Part shown: piece by piece, positions 1-6,506 of the stretch
Numbering within the stretch: the first letter of the stretch is position 1
Layout: the number at the start of each line of letters is the position of its first letter
Origin: Clostridia bacterium
GTDB lineage: Bacteria; Bacillota_A; Clostridia; Oscillospirales; Acutalibacteraceae
Direction of reading: 5' to 3'
DNA: 8,806 nucleotides
Assembly: GCA_017549665.1 (NCBI GenBank)
Contig: JAFYUD010000257.1
Span: 1-8,806 of the forward strand
Notes under the pieces: model-generated
What the model was told of the DNA's origin: nothing
What the model saw: the letters and a program-made list of their open reading frames with translations, nothing else
The model's database searches: none
Program-made: the position numbers and the translations under genes

Positions 1-1446
1 ATGGCAGTGCCCGTTTTTGCATCTGATGTTGACTATGCAATCACAAATCCCTATGCTGATGTTGAATGGGATGCTTATAACGCATATAAGGCAGACCTTC
101 ATTCACACACAAATGCTTCTGACGGTGATAACACTCTTGTAGAGATGGTTGAGCGTCATTATGAACTCGGTTTTGATATTCATGCTGTCAGTGACCACGG
201 TACAGTAAACTACAGCTGGATCGAAAACAACAGCTATGATGCAACAATCAAGCTTATCATGATGGTTAAAGAGGGTAAATCTTCTATCGTTGTTCCCGGA
301 CTTGCAGATGTTGCAGCAAACGGCAAGAACTACAAAGTTGATACTGTTGACGGTGATGAGTATTACAGCCAGGAAGACGGCAAGGCTATGCTTCGTGTTC
401 CTTTTGCAAATGAGCAGAATCCTACATCTCTCAATAATGCTCATGTAAATACATTCTTTGTTGATTTCGGTCACGGTCGTCTCGGCGGTACAAGTGATTA
501 TGAATCAGTTATCAGCGCAGTGGATGAACTCGGCGGTGTTTCCGTTATCAATCATCCCGGTGAATACACAAGCGCAAGAGACGAGCTTCTTACTGCTGAA
601 GCATACGAAGAAGGCAAGTACGGCTACTATATTGATAAGTTTGAAAATCTTCTTGTAAACAATGACTCATGTCTTGGTATTGATATCAACTCAAAGGGTG
701 ACTCAAGAACACGTTTTGACAGAAAACTCTGGGATATCATGCTTTCAGACCTTGCTCCCGCAGGCAGAAATGTTTATGCTATCGCATCAACAGACGCACA
801 CAACCTTAAGATTGTTGATTCAGGTTATGTTGTAGCTCTCATGCCCGAGCTTACTTCTGCTGCTCTTAAGGATTGTCTTCTTTCAGGTAACTTCTTTGCT
901 CAGAGCTGTTACGTAGGTAACGTTGATGAACTTCAGGCTTACTCAGCAGCACTTCTTGCTTCTGATGATGCAACAGCAAATGCAGTAGGTCAGGCAATGA
1001 AAGAAGTTGCAGACCAGAGCCTTGCAGAAATCGAAAACGGCGACAGCGGTTCACAGTACAGATTTGCTGAAGGTGCAACATGCGTTACAGTCAATGGAAT
1101 CGCAGTAGACGATGCAGAAGATTCAATCACAGTAACAGCTGATGATGCTCTTTACATCCGTTGGATTTCAGACGGTAAGGTTGTAGCAGAAGGCGCAACA
1201 ATTGACCTTGATGAGTGCGAAAACATCGGCAGCTACGTAAGAGCTGAAATCATCAGTGAAGGCGCAGTAACTTACACACAGGCATTCCTTCTTGAGTATG
1301 ACGGTATGCCCGAGGCTGACATCAATGCAAACTTCAAGGACATTGATGCAGGTCTTCTCGGCTTTATCGACAATATCGTAAGAGCACTCGGTAAGGCAGT
1401 TTCTGTTATTGCAAAGCCTATTCTTGACACACTCGGAGTAGTCTGA
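1..1446 (+). CDS. PHP-domain metal-dependent phosphoesterase, probably secreted; 5' end cut by window
   Basis: This is a predicted metal-dependent phosphoesterase of the PHP family; the substrate is unknown. Likely metal ligands are visible: DLHSH (residues 32-36), SDHG (64-67), a Glu and His in the stretch ending AHVN (E138, H148), NHPGE (184-188) and STDAH (263-267). The PHP fold covers about residues 30-305. A helical, Ala-rich linker follows to about 345, then a beta-rich segment (about 358-432) that may be a small accessory domain, and a C-terminal amphipathic helix (about 449-481). The visible N-terminus, AVPVFA followed by SD, reads like the end of a signal peptide with its cleavage site. 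The ATG at base 1 is therefore probably an internal Met, with the true start left of the window. The protein is acidic, as expected for an exported protein. It ends in TGA, four bases from the convergent gene. Family assignment is firm; export and substrate are inference. Confidence 0.85.
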   Translation: MAVPVFASDVDYAITNPYADVEWDAYNAYKADLHSHTNASDGDNTLVEMVERHYELGFDIHAVSDHGTVNYSWIENNSYDATIKLIMMVKEGKSSIVVPGLADVAANGKNYKVDTVDGDEYYSQEDGKAMLRVPFANEQNPTSLNNAHVNTFFVDFGHGRLGGTSDYESVISAVDELGGVSVINHPGEYTSARDELLTAEAYEEGKYGYYIDKFENLLVNNDSCLGIDINSKGDSRTRFDRKLWDIMLSDLAPAGRNVYAIASTDAHNLKIVDSGYVVALMPELTSAALKDCLLSGNFFAQSCYVGNVDELQAYSAALLASDDATANAVGQAMKEVADQSLAEIENGDSGSQYRFAEGATCVTVNGIAVDDAEDSITVTADDALYIRWISDGKVVAEGATIDLDECENIGSYVRAEIISEGAVTYTQAFLLEYDGMPEADINANFKDIDAGLLGFIDNIVRALGKAVSVIAKPILDTLGVV

Positions 1447-1450
1447 TAAT

Positions 1451-1711
1451 TTATTTCACTGATGCTGAAAAAAGAATTTCAGCAATCAGCGGAAGAATGT
1501 ATACAGCACCCATACATTCCCTGATTGAATGAAGTAGCGCTGTGTACATGGTAATGTCGTAATAAGGGTCTGAGCCGGTCTCAGACCTGATATAAAAGAA
1601 AATTGCGGATACGGCAAGGGTAGCAAGAAGCACCGTGCCGTATCTTATTATATATTTTGACACGGAAGTCATATTTTCGGAAATTATTTTAAAATCTTTT
1701 TTTATATTCAT
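1451..1711 (-). CDS. Small two-helix membrane protein of unknown function
   Basis: I do not recognise this gene. From ATG at 1711 it encodes 86 residues. A lysine-rich, polar N-terminus (about 1-25) is followed by a clear hydrophobic helix (GTVLLATLAVSAIFFYI, about residues 26-42), a polar stretch with RSETGSDPYYD, and a second, shorter hydrophobic segment (GAVYILPLIAEILF). This suggests a two-pass inner-membrane protein. An in-frame GTG at 1720 is the alternative start. ATG 1711 is preferred because a GG-rich stretch (GGACGGTG) lies just upstream and the predicted transcript start near 1725 leaves room for it. The gene is convergent with the PHP gene and divergent from the TIM-barrel gene. 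A plausible promoter and protein-like composition argue that it is real, but no homology can be checked here. Confidence 0.55.
   Translation of the reverse strand: MNIKKDFKIISENMTSVSKYIIRYGTVLLATLAVSAIFFYIRSETGSDPYYDITMYTALLHSIRECMGAVYILPLIAEILFSASVK
1459..1489. other. Stem-loop at the convergent gene ends
   Basis: TGCTGAAA (1463-1470) pairs with TTTCAGCA (1477-1484) around the loop AAAGAA. CTGAT (1458/1459-1462) can extend the pairing to ATCAG (1485/1486-1489) past one bulged A, for roughly 12-13 pairs. It lies inside the last codons of the small membrane protein gene and just after the PHP stop. Neither side has a good T-run, so it is at best a weak terminator or an RNA 3'-end structure for one or both genes. 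Confidence 0.35.
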
Positions 1712-1739
1712 TGCAATCACCGTCCGTTTTGATTATAAT
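1711..1739 (+). promoter_or_regulatory. Predicted sigma-A-type promoter of the TIM-barrel gene
   Basis: TTGCAA (1711-1716) as -35 and a perfect TATAAT (1734-1739) as -10 are separated by exactly 17 bases. Transcription would start near 1746, giving a leader of about 44 bases before the ATG at 1790. This also makes the upstream ATG at 1751 unlikely as the start, because it would be almost leaderless. The -35 box lies over the first codons of the divergent gene. Confidence 0.6.
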
Positions 1740-1760
1740 TTAGAATACAGATGTCTTCAA
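1732..1760 (-). promoter_or_regulatory. Predicted divergent promoter of the small membrane protein gene
   Basis: On the minus strand, TTGAAG (complement of 1755-1760) and TATAAT (complement of 1732-1737) are separated by 17 bases. The start would be near 1725, only about 14 bases before the ATG at 1711. The -10 box overlaps that of the plus-strand promoter, because ATTATAAT (1732-1739) is its own reverse complement. The two promoters cannot be occupied at the same time. Confidence 0.45.
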
Positions 1761-1774
1761 TGAATAAATGGTGG

Positions 1775-1782
1775 AAAAGGAG
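1775..1782 (+). promoter_or_regulatory. Ribosome binding site that sets the TIM-barrel gene start
   Basis: AAAAGGAG ends seven bases before the ATG at 1790 and one base before the ATG at 1784. The spacing favours 1790. The ATG at 1751 has no such site. Confidence 0.7.
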
Positions 1783-1789
1783 TATGAAT

Positions 1790-2581
1790 ATGGACACAAG
1801 ACTCGGTGTTTCGTCAGCGTGTTATTATCCGCTTGAAACGGAAAAATCCCTTGAGCTTGCGGGGGAGTACGGCTTTAAGACCTGCGAGCTGTTTCTGAAT
1901 TCTCCAAGTGAGCTTGAGGATTCCTTTGTTGATGATCTTAAACGTATAAGGGACAAGCATGAAATGAATATTGTTTCCGTACATCCTTTCCAGTCATTTG
2001 CAGAGTCATTTTATCTTTTCAGTAATTACGAGCGCAGATGGCATGACATTCTTCCGCTTTATGACAGAATGTTTAAAGTTACTTCAATGCTCGGTGCAGA
2101 CGTTTTTGTTTTTCACGGCGCAAAAATCCCCGGCTCCATTGATGACGAAGAATACTGCAGACGTTTTCATCATCTGATTAAAATGGGTGCTGAGTACGGA
2201 GTGCGTGTGTGCCATGAAAATGTTGTCAAGCACAGAAGTGAAAGTCCTGCATATCTTAAAATGATGGCTGACTATATCGGTGAAGATTTCAAGGTTGTTT
2301 TTGATACCAAGCAGGCTTTCAGAGCAGGCTTCTGTTATGAAGATTTCTTTAAAGATTTAAGTGACAGAATTGTCCACATTCATATCAGTGACAGAAACAG
2401 TGACAAGGACTGTATTCCTCCACTGACAGGTGATTTTGATTTTGAAACCTTTTTCAGAAGAACAAAGGAAATCGGATATAACGGTAACTATATAATCGAA
2501 TTGTACAGATGGAGCTACGATGAATATGATGATGTCCGTAAATCCTATGATAATGTGAAAAAACTTCTCACTACACTTTAA
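1790..2581 (+). CDS. Sugar phosphate isomerase/epimerase-like TIM-barrel protein
   Basis: The product is a 263-residue protein of the xylose-isomerase-like/AP endonuclease 2 TIM-barrel superfamily. These are cytoplasmic divalent-metal enzymes acting on sugars, sugar phosphates, inositols or abasic DNA. The likely metal quartet sits at the ends of successive strands: E143 (VCHENV), D172 (VVFDTKQAF), H198 (VHIHISD) and E237 (YIIELYR). H65 (SVHP) and H109 (FVFHGAK) are further likely active-site residues. The sequence looks more like the sugar isomerase/epimerase branch than endonuclease IV, but the substrate cannot be read from it. The ATG at 1790 is chosen over 1751 and 1784 from the ribosome binding site and predicted promoter; in-frame extension to 1751 would add 13 residues with no family resemblance. 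The gene stands alone as a unit ending at the terminator at 2594-2618. No neighbour suggests a sugar pathway. Confidence 0.85.
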   Translation: MDTRLGVSSACYYPLETEKSLELAGEYGFKTCELFLNSPSELEDSFVDDLKRIRDKHEMNIVSVHPFQSFAESFYLFSNYERRWHDILPLYDRMFKVTSMLGADVFVFHGAKIPGSIDDEEYCRRFHHLIKMGAEYGVRVCHENVVKHRSESPAYLKMMADYIGEDFKVVFDTKQAFRAGFCYEDFFKDLSDRIVHIHISDRNSDKDCIPPLTGDFDFETFFRRTKEIGYNGNYIIELYRWSYDEYDDVRKSYDNVKKLLTTL

Positions 2582-2593
2582 AATCAAATAAAT

Positions 2594-2618
2594 AAGGAGC
2601 TGTGTTTGACAGCTCCTT
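2594..2618. terminator. Bidirectional intrinsic terminator
   Basis: AAGGAGCTGT (2594-2603) pairs perfectly with ACAGCTCCTT (2609-2618) around the five-base loop GTTTG. On the plus strand it is followed by TTGTTTT, giving a good terminator for the TIM-barrel gene. On the minus strand it is followed by ATTTATTTGATTT, a looser T-rich tract, and it lies just past the aroQ stop. It would therefore also end the aro operon. Confidence 0.8.
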
Positions 2619-2623
2619 TTGTT

Positions 2624-3049
2624 TTACATATTTTTAAGAATATCCAGCGCAATAATATATCCGTCAAGTCCTTTGCCTATAACATGTTCAAAGCAAGCCA
2701 TACCTGCGTATGAAATATGTCTGAATGCTTCACGCTCGTTGATATCCGAAATATGCACTTCAACTGCGGGAATTTTTACGGATTTAAGTGCATCAAGTAT
2801 TGCGATGCTTGTATGTGTGTATGCTGCAGGATTTATTACAATACCGTCTGTGTTGCCGAGTGCTGCCTGAATTTAATCAACAATATCACCTTCGTGATTT
2901 GACTGGAAGCATTCAACTTCGATGTTGTTTTCTTCAGCCCATGCATCTATATTTGCAAGAAGACCTTTGTAGCTTGTATTGCCGTAAATATCAGGCTCTC
3001 TGACACCGAGCATATTGATATTCGGACCGTTGATGACTAAAAATTTCAT
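2624..3049 (-). pseudogene. aroQ: Type II 3-dehydroquinate dehydratase, interrupted by an in-frame TAA
   Basis: The family enzyme makes the trans dehydration of 3-dehydroquinate to 3-dehydroshikimate, pathway step 3, as a cytoplasmic dodecamer. Reading from ATG 3049 gives a single frame to TAA 2624-2626: 141 residues plus one internal TAA at codon 59 (2873-2875). The length is normal for AroQ. Family marks flank the stop on both sides: NGPNINMLG (7-15), REPDIYG with catalytic Tyr22, FQSNHEGD (48-55), INPAAYTHTS (72-81), EVHISDINERE (97-107) with His99, and FRHISY with Arg110. The stop replaces a variable position between VD and IQAA where other members have Lys, Ala, Arg or Tyr; an AAA to TAA change would suffice. 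There are no frameshifts or lost motifs, so the lesion is very recent, a sequence error, or read through. The start overlaps the aroEK stop as ATGA, and AAGGAG (3058-3063) is its ribosome binding site. It is the last gene of the operon. Confidence 0.9.
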
Positions 3050-4278
3050 ATAAACAGCTCCTTGATTCTTTCTGCTACTTCATTTACCGTACCATTGCCG
3101 TCAATTTCAGCGTGGCAGATGCTTTTGTAAAGAGGAAGTCTTTTTTCAAACATGTCACTGAGTTTATTCTGCTGTGAGAGAGGTCTTCCGTCTGTCGGAA
3201 GAACATTTATATCACGGTTGATAAATACTACAGTGCCATTCTGTCTGAGCGCATCGTGGTTTTCCGGAGTAACTATAACTCCGCCGCCTGTTGCAATAAC
3301 AAGCTCCTTTTCTTTTCCCACTTCTTTTGCGACTTCAGCCTCGATTTTTCTGAATCCGGGTTCACCCTGTTCACTGAAAATTTCAGGAATTGATTTTCCT
3401 GCTTTTTCAACAATAAGAGCATCCATATCAACAAATTTTCTGCCGTAATTTTCAGCAAGAAGCTTGCCGATTGTAGTCTTTCCGCAACCGGGCATACCTA
3501 CGAGAATGATATTTGTAAGCTCAAAAGAAAGCTTTTTTACAATCATGTCAACAGCATCTTCACTGAATTCTGTTGAGAAAAAGTGTTCTGCTGCTTTTTT
3601 TGCCTGAGCCGCAAGCATATAAAGGCCGCTGATACAGCTGATACCACGCTTCTGAGCATCAAGCATAAGCTGAGTTCTTTCGGGATTATAGATTACATCC
3701 GCAACACCCTGAAGATTTCTGAACTTGTCAAGATCTACAAGTGTTTCAAGGTTGTGCGGATACATTCCTACGGGAGTTGTGTTGATGATGATATCTGTGT
3801 CGGTGTGGGCATCAAGCTGGTCATAATGAGGCTCTGAACGCTGTGATGCGATTACAGTTTCTTTTGCACCGAGGTCACGGATTACACTCTGGACGGTAGC
3901 TGATGCACCTCCGTTACCAAGAATAAGAACCTTCTTTCCCGCTACATCGATTCCGCCTTTTTTCAGCATATAGGAAAAACCGTAGTAATCTGTATTATAG
4001 CCTGTAAGTGTGCCGTCTTTTTCCTTGACTATTGTGTTTACACTGCCGATTTTAAGTGCAGAATCATCGATTCTGTCAAGAAACGGCATGACTGTCTTTT
4101 TATACGGAATAGTAACGTTGATGGCATTAAATTCTCTTTTTCTGAGAAAAACTTCAACATCCTCTTCTTCCATCTCAAAAAGGTCATATCTGTAATCACC
4201 TAAAAGAGCATGTATCTGTGGTGAATAGCTGTGTCCCAGCTTTCTGCCGATAAGACCGTATTGTCCGTCAAAATGCAT
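3046..4278 (-). CDS. aroE/aroK: Bifunctional shikimate dehydrogenase / shikimate kinase fusion
   Basis: This 410-residue protein joins pathway steps 4 and 5 in one chain. Residues 1 to about 250 are AroE (NADPH-dependent reduction of 3-dehydroshikimate): GHSYSP (15-20) binds shikimate, K60 in NVTIPYK is the catalytic Lys, with N81 and D97 (YNTDYYG). The nucleotide-binding GNGGAS is at 121-126, NTTPVGMYP at 166-174 and Q225 near the end. Residues about 254-410 are AroK (ATP-dependent phosphorylation of shikimate): Walker A GMPGCGKTT (261-269), DMD (284-286), R310 (GFRKIE), GGG (331-333), lid Arg R365 (DGRPL) and R380. All key residues of both domains are present, with almost no linker. AAAGGA (4286-4291) lies seven bases before ATG 4278. 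The gene starts 15 bases after pheA and overlaps aroQ by four bases. The order SDH then SK would pass shikimate directly between domains, which is an inference. Confidence 0.95.
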   Translation of the reverse strand: MHFDGQYGLIGRKLGHSYSPQIHALLGDYRYDLFEMEEEDVEVFLRKREFNAINVTIPYKKTVMPFLDRIDDSALKIGSVNTIVKEKDGTLTGYNTDYYGFSYMLKKGGIDVAGKKVLILGNGGASATVQSVIRDLGAKETVIASQRSEPHYDQLDAHTDTDIIINTTPVGMYPHNLETLVDLDKFRNLQGVADVIYNPERTQLMLDAQKRGISCISGLYMLAAQAKKAAEHFFSTEFSEDAVDMIVKKLSFELTNIILVGMPGCGKTTIGKLLAENYGRKFVDMDALIVEKAGKSIPEIFSEQGEPGFRKIEAEVAKEVGKEKELVIATGGGVIVTPENHDALRQNGTVVFINRDINVLPTDGRPLSQQNKLSDMFEKRLPLYKSICHAEIDGNGTVNEVAERIKELFI

Positions 4279-4293
4279 GTGAATATCCTTTCA

Positions 4294-5433
4294 TCAGATG
4301 ATTTCCGAATAACTGCCGAAATAAGTGAATTTGCAGTTTTCAGCATGAAGCTCATCAAACAGACTCAGAAGGTCAGGGGAGTAAATTGAAGCTTCAATAT
4401 CGAAATAGAACATGAATTCAAAATTCTTTTCAGGGATAGGTCGGCTTTCAAGCTTGATAAGATTTATTCCGTGAGCATTGAATTTCGCAAGTACGGAATA
4501 AAGCGCACCGGGGGTGTGAGTTGTTGTCATCATGATGCTTGAACGGTCTGCACCGGGGAAAATCTGCATATTTTTTGAAATGCATATAAATCTTGTGAAA
4601 TTGTTTTTTACATTCTGTACTGCGTACTGAAGCTCCTGAAGACCGTAAAGCTCACAGCAGTCAGCGGATGCAATTGCCGCAACGTCGTCTCTGTCGCTTT
4701 CTGCTACGAATTTTGCGGCTTCTGCAGTATTTTTCACAACAGTAATTTTTACGCCCAGAGAGGACAGAAAATCACTGCACTGGTTAAGTGCCTGTTCGTG
4801 AGAGAAAATTTCTTTTACCTTGGAAAGATCTGTATTCTTTTTTGCAAGAAGTGAATGATCAATCTTGAGTCTGACACTGCGTACAATGTAGCAGTTGTAT
4901 TCCTTGAGAAGATCGTACACCTTATTTACAGAGCCTGCAGTGCTGTTTTCGATGGGAAGTACACCATAGTCGCATCTTCCATTGGAAACTGCATCAAACA
5001 CGCCGTCCCATTTCTCAAAATAATTGATTACGGGATATTTGAAAACTCTGTCACATGCACGCTGTGAATAAGCACCTTCAACACCCTGACATGCAACCTT
5101 TGCATTCTCGGGAAAAAGACGGGGAGTCTCTTCAATTACTCTCAGAATTTCAGCAGTGAGAGGAGAGTCGCCGTTGATTATTTTGTGCTGATATGATCTT
5201 GAAAGAGAGAGAATGTCAGCATATAAAAGTCTTGTATAGTTTGCAATCTGCTCCTGAGACATGCCTGCAACACGTTCAAGAAGCTCTCTTTCTCTTGCCT
5301 TGTCAAGGACAGGCATATTGTTTTCTGTTTTATATTTTGCAACCTCAAGAGATACGCCCATGCGCTTGTTGAAAAGCTCTGTAAGCTGAGCGTCTATCTC
5401 GTTGATCTGCTGTCTTAATTCAATAATATCCAT
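4294..5433 (-). CDS. pheA: Chorismate mutase / prephenate dehydratase with ACT domain
   Basis: This 379-residue bifunctional enzyme converts chorismate to prephenate and then to phenylpyruvate, committing flux to phenylalanine. Residues 1 to about 88 are an AroQ-class all-helical chorismate mutase: LRQQINEID with R7, R24, VAKYK with K35, and the DKARERELLE helix. Residues about 111-285 are prephenate dehydratase: GVEGAYSQ (117-124), YGVLPIENSTAGSV (156-169), SHEQALNQC (211-219) and the catalytic-site NNFTRF (277-282). Residues about 298-376 are an ACT domain with GALYSVLAKF and ESRP (329-332), the signature of phenylalanine binding, so feedback inhibition by phenylalanine is expected. GGGAG (5442-5446) lies eight bases before ATG 5433. 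The start shares one base with the aroC stop (TAATG), so translation is probably coupled. No tyrA is present in the window, so this is the only visible chorismate branch. Confidence 0.95.
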   Translation of the reverse strand: MDIIELRQQINEIDAQLTELFNKRMGVSLEVAKYKTENNMPVLDKARERELLERVAGMSQEQIANYTRLLYADILSLSRSYQHKIINGDSPLTAEILRVIEETPRLFPENAKVACQGVEGAYSQRACDRVFKYPVINYFEKWDGVFDAVSNGRCDYGVLPIENSTAGSVNKVYDLLKEYNCYIVRSVRLKIDHSLLAKKNTDLSKVKEIFSHEQALNQCSDFLSSLGVKITVVKNTAEAAKFVAESDRDDVAAIASADCCELYGLQELQYAVQNVKNNFTRFICISKNMQIFPGADRSSIMMTTTHTPGALYSVLAKFNAHGINLIKLESRPIPEKNFEFMFYFDIEASIYSPDLLSLFDELHAENCKFTYFGSYSEII

Positions 5434-6506
5434 TATCTGGTCTCCCTGATTATGTCAAGTATGCTCATTGCCGCTACTGCTTCAATTACCGGAACTGCAC
5501 GCTGAATGATACATGGGTCATGTCTGCCCGTTATAACAAGGTCTGCATTTTCATTTTTTGAAAGACTGACGCTCTGCTGCTCCTTGCCGATTGAAGGGGT
5601 GGGCTTGATTGCCGCACGGAATACTATGGGCATACCCGTTGTGATTCCGCCGGTTATACCGCCTGCATTGTTTGTGAGAGTAGTTACCTTTCCGTCAACG
5701 ATACGGTAGGGGTCGTTGTTTTTGCTGCCCATTATTTCTGCACAGCCGAAGCCGTTGCCGAATTCGATCCCCTTTACTGCAGGTACTGCAAAAATATTCT
5801 TTGCAATTATATTTTCCACGCCGTCAAACATCGGGTCTCCGCAGCCTGCTTCAACACCTGTGACGGCACATTCAATAATACCGCCTACAGAGTCAGCCTG
5901 AGCCTTGGCTTCAAGAATTCTGTCAATCATTTTCTTTCCTGCGTTATCGTCAATTACAGGGAATTCCTTTGATGCAATATCGCAATCAGTAATATTCACA
6001 AGGTCGAAAGGCTCGTCCTTGATACCTGCAATTGAATAGATATGCGCCTTTATTTCAATACCCATATCCTTCAGAATCTGCATACACACAGCACCTGCAA
6101 AGCAAAGAGGAGCTGTAAGTCTGCCTGAAAAATGACCGCCGCCTGCAACATCATTGAAGCTGTTGTAACGTATACTTGCAGCAAAATCTGCATGGGAAGG
6201 ACGGGGACAATCCTTAAGATTTGAGTAGTCGCCTGAGCGTGTGTTTGTATTTTTTATAACAGCGCATAACGGTGCACCGCATGTCATTCCATCAGCAAGA
6301 CCTGAAAGAATTTCGGGCATATCAGCTTCTTTTCTTGCTGTGGACATTTCGTTGTTGCCGGGGGCACGTCTTGCCATAAATGTATATATTTTATCCATGT
6401 CAAGTCTGACACCTGCGGGAAGTCCGTCAATAACTACACCGATACCTTCGGAATGAGACTGACCGAAGACAGAGATTTTTATATTTTTACCTGTCATTGA
6501 TGACAT
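5433..6506 (-). CDS. aroC: Chorismate synthase
   Basis: This enzyme performs step 7, the FMN-dependent 1,4-trans elimination of phosphate from EPSP to chorismate. The 357-residue length is typical. Signatures are FGQSHSEGIGVVIDGLPAG with H18 (14-32), RRAPG (46-50), RPSHADF with H105 (102-108), GGGHFSGRLTAP (122-133), SVGGIIECAVTGV (206-218), NNAGGITGGITTGMPI (279-294), KPTPSIGKEQ (301-310) and RHDPCIIQRAVPVIEA (328-343). Two nearby starts exist. ATG 6506 is preferred over ATG 6497 because GGAGGT (6514-6519) lies seven bases upstream. That site is formed by the Gly410-Gly411 codons of aroA, and the two genes overlap by 20 bases. The stop overlaps the pheA start. The enzyme needs reduced FMN, and no flavin reductase domain is attached, so a separate cellular source is required. 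Confidence 0.96.
   Translation of the reverse strand: MSSMTGKNIKISVFGQSHSEGIGVVIDGLPAGVRLDMDKIYTFMARRAPGNNEMSTARKEADMPEILSGLADGMTCGAPLCAVIKNTNTRSGDYSNLKDCPRPSHADFAASIRYNSFNDVAGGGHFSGRLTAPLCFAGAVCMQILKDMGIEIKAHIYSIAGIKDEPFDLVNITDCDIASKEFPVIDDNAGKKMIDRILEAKAQADSVGGIIECAVTGVEAGCGDPMFDGVENIIAKNIFAVPAVKGIEFGNGFGCAEIMGSKNNDPYRIVDGKVTTLTNNAGGITGGITTGMPIVFRAAIKPTPSIGKEQQSVSLSKNENADLVITGRHDPCIIQRAVPVIEAVAAMSILDIIRETR

Noticed and set aside
103..474. Minus-strand open frame of 123 codons inside the PHP gene
   Set aside because: It is antisense to clear PHP motifs and Cys/Ile-rich in the manner of a shadow frame, with no ribosome binding site of note.
1751..1789. Upstream ATG at 1751 (or 1784) as the start of the TIM-barrel gene
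   Set aside because: 1751 has no ribosome binding site and lies about five bases from the predicted transcript start. AAAAGGAG at 1775-1782 is spaced for 1790.
2873..2875. Alternative genetic code in which TAA is a sense codon
   Set aside because: All other genes here run full length without internal TAA, and several (aroC, aroA, the small membrane gene) end in TAA exactly at the expected family length.
2870..2893. Possible re-initiation at ATT (2870-2872) after the aroQ stop, using the AAGGTG-like stretch just upstream to make a split enzyme
   Set aside because: The AAGGTGAT simply encodes the conserved Glu-Gly-Asp, ATT is a very poor start codon, and no ATG or GTG follows closely. Coincidence is more likely.
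2619..3003. Several overlapping plus-strand open frames of 61-83 codons across this stretch
   Set aside because: They lie antisense to aroQ, whose minus-strand frame matches the family along its whole length apart from one stop. The plus-strand translations are Cys/Ile-rich and resemble nothing.
3152..3448. Plus-strand open frame of 98 codons inside the shikimate kinase domain
   Set aside because: It is antisense to the fusion protein's conserved Walker A and GGG region and is Ser/Phe/Pro-rich, as expected of a shadow.
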